NCBI RefSeq assembly: GCF_001311865.1
Contig: NZ_BBCD01000004.1
Coordinates: forward strand, 1 to 64,000
Length of the DNA stretch: 64,000 nucleotides
From: Piscibacillus salipiscarius JCM 13188
GTDB taxonomy: Bacteria > Bacillota > Bacilli > Bacillales > Alkalibacillaceae
Direction: 5' to 3'
Part shown: one piece after another, positions 58,524-64,000 of the stretch
How the letters are laid out: each line of letters begins with the position of its first letter
Position numbering within the stretch: the stretch's first letter is position 1
Notes under the pieces: model-generated
What the model saw: the letters and a program-made list of their open reading frames with translations, nothing else
The model's database searches: none
Told to the model about the DNA's origin: nothing
Made by a program: the position numbers and the translations under genes

Positions 58524-59457
58524 ATGAAAGCAATAGTCATGAATGAATATGGTCATAAAGACGTTTTAAAAGAACAGAAGTTTGAAAGGCCAACTCCTGA
58601 AGAGGGACAAGTCATTGTGAAGGTGAACGCAACTTCCATTAATCCAATTGACTGGAAACTACGCGAAGGTTACCTAAAGATATGGTGCCTTTTGAATTTC
58701 CTATTATTTTAGGATGGGACGTAGCAGGCGTCGTGGATGAAGTCGGTGAAGGCGTGAACGATTATCAAGTCGGAGATCAAGTCTTTGCCCGCCCTGAACT
58801 GACAAATCGCGGAACATATGCAGAATATACAGCAGTTGACGCTCACTTGCTTGCGAAAATCCCAGAAAACGTAAGCTTTGAAGAAGCTGCAGCAACGCCA
58901 CTAACAGCGCTAACGGCATGGCAGTGTCTATTTGAACACGGCAGCGTTAAAGAAGGCGACAAGGTGTTAGTCCATGCAGGCTCAGGCGGGGTCGGTTCCT
59001 TTGCAATCCAACTTGCTAAAAACGCCGGTGCATATGTCGCAACAACTTGCAGCACGAAAACGTGGAGCTCGTCAAAGAACTTGGTGCCGATGAGGTCATT
59101 GATTACACCAAACAAAACTTTGAAGAAGAATTAACAGACTATGATTTCGTCCTTGACACGTTAGGCGGAGATATTCAAGAGAAAAGCTACAAAATCTTGA
59201 AGTCAGGCGGCGAACTTGCGTCAGTTGCTGCACCACCAGAAGAAGAAAAGGCTAATGAGCACGGCGTCAAAGCATTCTTCGTATGGTTAGAACCAAAAGG
59301 CGAACAGCTTAAACAAATCGCGAATCAAATGAAAGAAGGTAACCTCAAGGTCATTATTGGCCACCGCTTCCCGCTAACGGAACAAGGAATTCAGGATGCA
59401 CACGAACTAAGCGAAACCCACCATGCGAAAGGGAAAATTGTTATCAATGTTGAATAA
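58524..59457 (+). CDS. Zinc-independent MDR/quinone oxidoreductase-like enzyme (two frame breaks)
   Basis: About 311 residues of the NADPH:quinone reductase (QOR) branch of medium-chain dehydrogenases: KAIVMNEYGHKDVLKEQKFERP, NATSINPIDWKLREG, PIILGWDVAGVVDEVGEGV, AATPLTALTAWQCLFEHG and the NADPH loop VHAGSGGVGSFAIQLAKN. Breaks near 58680 and 59055 are closed by one base each. No zinc-ligand Cys are present. GAGGTGA precedes the ATG. Single gene with its own terminator; substrate unknown. Confidence 0.85.
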
Positions 59458-59462
59458 ATTTA

Positions 59463-59497
59463 AGAAGGCATCAAGCTAGAGCTTGGTGCCTTATTTA
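59463..59497 (+). terminator. Terminator after QOR-like gene
   Basis: AAGGCATCAAGCT / AGCTTGGTGCCTT forms a 13-bp stem with a two-base centre, followed by a short T-rich stretch. Confidence 0.75.
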
Positions 59498-59519
59498 TGG
59501 GGAACTAACAAAGCATCCC

Positions 59520-59935
59520 TTACTTGATCGAGAATTTTTCTTTGAAAATCGGACTTAGTTCACTCCAAACGTCGAACTTATTTCCATCTAAATCTGAAAA
59601 CACAAAGTTTCTACCTGGATGTCCGCGATCTTCAATTTCTCCAACCTGCACTCCGCGATCTTTTAAATCACTATGTAAAGAACTTAAAGCTTCCAAACCG
59701 TTTACTTCAAATGTTAACGAAAACCACTCGATCCCTTTGTAATCTACAAAATTAGCGCTTTGGTTTTCCTCTGATTTGACCAAAACAGACTCTGATTGGC
59801 AAAGTTGATAATGGCTTTATCGTGGTCTTGATAACTCAGTTCCGCTCCTAGCTTTCCAACATACCATTCTATTGATTGTTCGACGTCCATTACAGGTATA
59901 TAATTCGTACCGACTCTAACCAGCTCTTTCATCAT
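59520..59935 (-). CDS. VOC-family protein (one frame break)
   Basis: About 138 residues of the glyoxalase/bleomycin-resistance fold: YIPVMDVEQSIEWYVGKLGAELSYQD in the first module and FVDYKGIEWFSLTFEVNGLEAL...FSDLDGNKFDVW in the second. A break near 59785 joins FANQSLF to LVKSEENQSANF. Its ATG overlaps the stop of the preceding gene (ATGA). Function within the superfamily (lyase, dioxygenase or resistance) cannot be told. Confidence 0.8.
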
Positions 59936-60658
59936 TCTTGCGCCTCCTCAACATCCACTCTTGTATTTAAATCAATTTGAATGCATTCTAGCGTAGGGTT
60001 ATTTAATAGTTTCATAGCCAGCTTTTCATTGCCGCCCAAAATAGAGAAATCAGAATCGTAATCTGTATACAAACACCAACTTCTCTCATTGTCCCACAAG
60101 TAAGTTGGAGAACCCAATCCGGCGCGGTTGCCACTGTTGTACACCTTTAAAACATTACTTAATAACCCGTTATATAGTAGCCCATCCTTGTAGTCTTGCA
60201 AATCAGGAACTTCATTTACCAATTTTAAAATGTCGTAATAAAAATGACATTGACCCTGGTCCGTAAATGGCATCAAGACTGAGGTTAGCTCGTAGCAGGA
60301 TTTCTCATCCAAACTCCCCTCTTCACCTAAAATTAAATATCTCGGATAACCGCCTAGCTTTCTCGCAATTTCTGCTGAACTATACTCTTTCGAATATGTG
60401 AGTCCATATTTCTTAGCTAGTTCTCGATGATAGATTCTCTCGCCAATAACAGGCTCAAATGTATCTGAATCGAATTCACTGTATAGCAGCCACTCATCTT
60501 GAATACTTAAATCTCGGTAAATTTGGGTGTAGTACTTTAATATAATGACTATACGTATTAGGCAAAAAATTCGAAACTTGAACCCCATTCGATTGATTTA
60601 AATCGATCGTTTCGTCCTTAATCCATTGTAGATTCTTTAGAACATCCCCTTCTAACAA
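59932..60658 (-). CDS. Unrecognised cytoplasmic protein (one frame break)
   Basis: About 241 residues, no signal or membrane segment. After removing one A near 60530 the N terminus reads MLEGDVLKNLQWIKDETIDLNQSNGVQVSNFLPNTYSHYIKVLHPIYRDL. Later features: AEIARKLGGYPRYLILGEEGSLDE and NERSWCLYTDYDSDFSILGGNEKLAMKLL. I do not recognise the family. TTG start at 60658 follows GGGAGAG seven bases upstream. It sits between a toroid-fold gene and a VOC gene with near-zero spacing, so all three are co-expressed. Confidence 0.65.
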
Positions 60659-60660
60659 TT

Positions 60661-61598
60661 TTATACTCTCCCAAACCGTTTTAATAATTTATATCGATCG
60701 ACCGTTAAAATGCCTTGCCAATACCGTCTTGAGATGGCAAATTCATTCGGATACTGCCCCCATTCCCAGGAGATATCCCAAATCCCTTCATCAAGCAGAT
60801 CCTCAATAAAGAAATTTAGATTCTTCTCAATCAGCGAACCAAACTCCTTTGCAAGCGGATCATCAGGACTTTCTACAAAATCTAATGGAAAAGGTTGATA
60901 ACTTGTCCCCCACTTCGATGGGTCTTGCTCGACGGTCTGTAAAATAAGGTTATCTACTTTTCTACTAACCTCTTCAAATGCGTAACCTGTCTGCTCTTTA
61001 AACTGAGCTTGATTAGATTCAAGTAACTTAACCATCTGATTAAAATTGCTAATCTCATGAAAGTCCATGTCTTCTGCACTCATAAGACGCCTGCAAGCCT
61101 TAGTAAGCGAATCCCAGCCAACTTGCCAAGCTTCATCTTTTTCGTTAGACCAATGTACTAAGAAAGCGGCTAGCTCTGCACTCGGGTTAAACATCCAGTT
61201 ATTCTGAGCATCTTCTGAATAGCCCCACCACGGTGCATGAGGGTAGTCGTTGTTTTCTGGTATTACTGATGCCCACATACCAAGGTCCTTATCATACGTG
61301 TTGATTAAGTACGAGATCGTAGATTGCACCATGTCGTGATTAGCCCGCACATCCAAATCTATTAAAATTTGCCCTGCAGCCCACGTCGCCATCGCATTCG
61401 AGTGTGGCACCCAGAAATCAGGTTCTATACCGTGCCCAAACCCTCCGTCTTCATTTTGAAATGCCTTTAAATGTTTTAAAACCTCATCCTTCGTTCCATC
61501 CTCAAACTTATAAGCCCATCTCGCCGCCTCTAAAGGCTCGCATGACGCTTAATCCATCTAGAAGATACTTCAAAAGCCTTCGTTTTTACATCTAACAT
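60661..61598 (-). CDS. Terpenoid-cyclase-like alpha/alpha-toroid protein (one frame break)
   Basis: About 312 residues. LKHLKAFQNEDGGFGHGIEPDFWVPHSNAMATWAAGQIL resembles the QxxDGGF repeats of prenyltransferase/squalene-cyclase toroids, followed by further helical repeats (STISYLINTYDKDLGMWA). Restoring one G near 61548 joins WIKRHAR to PLEAARWAYKFEDG. The DxDD or DDxx catalytic motifs of true cyclases are not evident, so an enzymatic role is doubtful. GGGG lies before the ATG at 61598. First gene of a three-gene unit. Confidence 0.68.
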
Positions 61599-61744
61599 AA
61601 ACTAACCCCGCTATTACTTTTATTTACTAATACATAAGTTCGACAACATTTTATTTAATCCTTTTATCTTGTTTTTAAGCCACACACCCTTCCATCACAT
61701 TTGATATACTAGCCTTAATACAAGTTATATTTGAAGGTGAAAAT

Positions 61745-62431
61745 ATGTTTAAACTACTCATCATTGAGGATGACGAGTCCCTTTTTAATGAAATCAAAGA
61801 ACGACTTACTCAGTGGTCTTATGATGTTTATGGGATACAAAATTTCGAGAAAGTTATGGAAGAATTTACAGGCATCAAACCAGACTTAGTTGTGATCGAC
61901 ATTCAGCTTCCTAAGTATGACGGGTTTCACTGGTGTCGAATGATTCGCTCGCATTCGAACGTGCCCATTATTTTCCTATCATCACGCGATCATCCAACTG
62001 ACATGGTTATGTCGATGCAGCTAGGCGCTGATGACTATATTCAAAAGCCGTTTCATTTCGATGTACTCATCGCGAAGGTTCAAGCGACGCTTAGGCGGGT
62101 ATATAATTACAATACCGATCATGTTCAGCTGAAAACATGGTGCGGGGCCACGATTGATTACGAGAAAAATGAAGTGACTAATGACCAAGGCAGCATTGAG
62201 TTAACCAAAAATGAAACATTTATTTTAAAGAAATTAATTGAACATAAAAATAAAATTGTTAGCCGGGAGTCCCTGATTAACAGCCTATGGGAAGATGAAC
62301 GGTTCATTAGCGACAACACGCTTACTGTAAACGTTAACCGTTTACGTAAGCGACTTGGTGAAATTGGTTTAGGTGATTACATTGAAACGAAAGTTGGACA
62401 AGGCTATATCGCGAAAGAAGGAACACCCTAA
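61745..62431 (+). CDS. OmpR-family response regulator, BceR-like
   Basis: A 228-residue regulator: receiver with IIEDDESL, phospho-acceptor Asp in LVVIDIQLPKYDG, YIQKPF; C-terminal winged helix with ELTKNETFILKKLIEHKNKIVSRESLINSLWED and TLTVNVNRLRKRL. Closest in style to BceR/GraR regulators that respond to cell-wall antibiotics. Intact. Its stop overlaps the kinase start (TAATG). No BceAB-type transporter is present in the window. Confidence 0.88.
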   Translation: MFKLLIIEDDESLFNEIKERLTQWSYDVYGIQNFEKVMEEFTGIKPDLVVIDIQLPKYDGFHWCRMIRSHSNVPIIFLSSRDHPTDMVMSMQLGADDYIQKPFHFDVLIAKVQATLRRVYNYNTDHVQLKTWCGATIDYEKNEVTNDQGSIELTKNETFILKKLIEHKNKIVSRESLINSLWEDERFISDNTLTVNVNRLRKRLGEIGLGDYIETKVGQGYIAKEGTP

Positions 62432-63438
62432 TGTTGATTAAGTTTTTAATCGAACGTATTAGTTGGATTCTAATGATTTTATTCATGCATGGCCTTATTT
62501 TATTCATTGCGTATGTAGATTCAGCAATTGCAATTCAATCCATTTTATACTACACATTTTTTATCTAACTTAGTGTTTTTGCTCTTTTTCATCATTCGTT
62601 ATAAACGAGAAACAGACTTTTACAAAAAGCTGAACGACCGGGCTAATTTATTAGATGAATCTGAACTACCTGAACCAAAGTCGCCATTTGAAAAGATTGT
62701 GTCACAAAACGTTACGAAACAAACCGAACAATTAAAACAAATCGAATCTAACAACCGAACGAACTTAGAACAGGAAAAAGACGAGTTACTGTCGTGGATT
62801 CATGAAGTTAAAACACCTCTAACCGCTATGCAACTCATTATCGACCGAATTGAAGATCAGGCGCTTAAAACCAGTCTAGATTACGAATGGCTTCGGATTC
62901 ACCTCCTTCTTGACCAACAATTACACAAGAAGCGAATGGCGATTATTGAAAATGACCTTTACATTGAACAAACAAATTTAGAACCAATTATTTATCAAGA
63001 AATTAAAAATCTAAAATCATGGTGTATTCATAAAGGAATTGGGTTTGACATTGACTTAAACGAACCTAAAGTATTAACAGATGGTAAATGGCTTGCCTTT
63101 ATGGTGAGACAGTTACTCTCTAATAGTGTGAAATACAGTGAGAACTCAGATATTCTCATACAAAGTTTTGAACAAAATGGACAGACCAAACTCAAGGTGC
63201 AAGATGATGGTCGTGGAATTGATGATAAAGACTTACCACGTATTTTTGAAAAAGGATTTACATCTACGGCTAAACATCAGGATAATTCAGCTACTGGAAT
63301 GGGATTATATTTAACCGAGCAAGTAGCTAACTCATTAAAAATAAACTAAATGTCGAGTCTTCAGTAGGAGAAGGATCGACTTTTACACTAACGTTCCCAA
63401 AGAAAAATGACTTCGTTCAGATCGCAGGTGACTTATGA
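62431..63438 (+). CDS. Intramembrane-sensing histidine kinase, BceS-like (two frame breaks)
   Basis: About 335 residues. Two short N-terminal membrane segments with almost no extracellular loop (FLIERISWILMILFMHGLILFIAY and LSNLVFLLFFIIRYKRE), as in BceS; H-box ELLSWIHEVKTPLTAMQ; N-box RQLLSNSVKY; G-boxes DDGRGID and ATGMGLYLTEQ. Breaks near 62560 (T6 run) and 63348; the second restores LNVESSVGEGSTFTLTFPKK and a stop at 63438. Kinases of this type sense flux through a partner ABC exporter; that partner is not in view. Confidence 0.86.
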
Positions 63439-64000
63439 TTAGATTAATCACATGTATCATCATCTCACAACTTTTATTTGTCACATTAATCCCAGTTTGG
63501 GAAGAACTAATTGAATATCTTAATATTCTCGTCATAGCTGTTGCGTGGCTAAGTATCACCACTATCGGTATTATTTTCGGATTGCTTTGGAGTAAAAAGA
63601 AAATCAACCTTTCTGTCACGACTGTTCATGTTGGCATGTTATTTTACACAGCAGGCTTAATCATTTTGCTCTTTTTCAGACCAAACGGACCAGGCGCTGA
63701 CAATATTAATGTCATCCCTTTTGAAACGATTAAACTCTATTTGTCAGGAAACGCCGAGCCCTTAGTCGCTTTATATAACATTGGAGCAAACATTGTCTTA
63801 ACGATTCCGCTTGGGATCTATTACAGACTCGTTGCTAAAAAACCTAGTCTGTTAACCTATTGCTCATTGCTGTTTTATCTATTTCTATTATTGAAGTTTC
63901 TCAACTCATTTTAGGCCGCGGCAGCATGGATATCGATGATTTAATCCTTAATACAACAGGGTTTATAGTAGGGTACCTTTTAACTCCTCTTATCCAAAAA
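63435..64000 (+). CDS. VanZ-like membrane protein, runs off the window (one frame break)
   Basis: Starts at ATG 63435, overlapping the kinase stop by four bases. At least five membrane segments; FRPNGPGADNINVIPFETIKLYLSG and, after a break near 63870, SQLILGRGSMDIDDLILNTTGFIVGYLL are the VanZ-family signatures. VanZ proteins affect teicoplanin or lipoglycopeptide susceptibility or envelope properties. Co-translation with BceRS-like genes links it to envelope-stress response. The 3' end lies beyond 64000. Confidence 0.82.

Overview
The window looks like chromosome of a low-GC, endospore-forming Gram-positive of the Bacillaceae, possibly a halotolerant member. The evidence is a CotF-like spore coat gene, strong AGGAGG-type ribosome sites with frequent TTG/GTG starts, Fur, PhoP and NsrR sites of Bacillus type, a preQ1-I and a c-di-GMP-I riboswitch, LuxS, a monoderm Tad pilus locus and several osmolyte or Na+ transporters. 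No rRNA, tRNA, prophage, insertion sequence or CRISPR array was recognised. Important caveat: roughly 70 genes-worth of reading frame are interrupted by single-base gains or losses, nearly all at homopolymer runs, even in core genes (cysK, pstC, pstA, hmp). I read these as uncorrected sequencing errors, so most 'broken' genes below are annotated as one gene spanning the breaks.

Layout. 0-8.7 kb: kynA, cysK, a Fur-controlled Fe(3+) ABC importer (fbpABC), an MFS exporter, pdxK and luxS. 8.7-13.2 kb: an orphan peptide-type ABC permease pair, a CotF-like coat gene, a small basic ORF, a polysaccharide deacetylase and an SMR efflux pair. 13.2-17.8 kb: a complete PhoP-box-driven pstSCAB-phoU operon. 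18-27.5 kb, mostly minus strand: a YdeI-family gene, a divergent MurE-like ligase, a preQ1-riboswitch-controlled queF plus queuosine-precursor transporter, a three-gene OpuC-like osmolyte importer, an M20-type amidohydrolase and small stress or thiol proteins.

27.7-35.3 kb is a complete minus-strand Tad/Flp pilus operon (DUF192, flp, tadV, tadE, tadG-like, cpaB, tadZ, tadA, tadB, tadC) headed by a c-di-GMP-I riboswitch. A GAF-EAL phosphodiesterase lies 3 kb upstream. Next comes a PlcR/NprR-like HTH-TPR regulator divergent from a 50-residue exported peptide gene: a candidate new peptide quorum-sensing pair (39.6-40.9 kb). 41-47.3 kb: a CBO0543-type membrane protein, nsrR and hmp with palindromic operators between them, an ABC-2 exporter and an NhaP-type antiporter. 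47.4-58.4 kb: a carboxylate-use region (SLC13 carrier, TctABC, CitS/CitT-type two-component system, two Asp/Glu-racemase-superfamily enzymes, and an FrdA-like flavoprotein with a separate 2Fe-2S protein). 58.5-64 kb: a quinone-oxidoreductase-like enzyme, a small operon of toroid-fold, unknown and VOC proteins, and BceRS-like genes overlapping a VanZ-like gene cut by the window edge.

The least explained structure is a family of six intergenic arrays of degenerate tandem repeats with a period of 21 bp (two helical turns): about 40 units in all, with the core word differing from locus to locus. They sit next to unrelated genes in convergent, divergent and co-directional gaps. A dispersed GC-rich repeat of Bacillaceae type is present at 52.0 kb and as a fragment at 21.4 kb.
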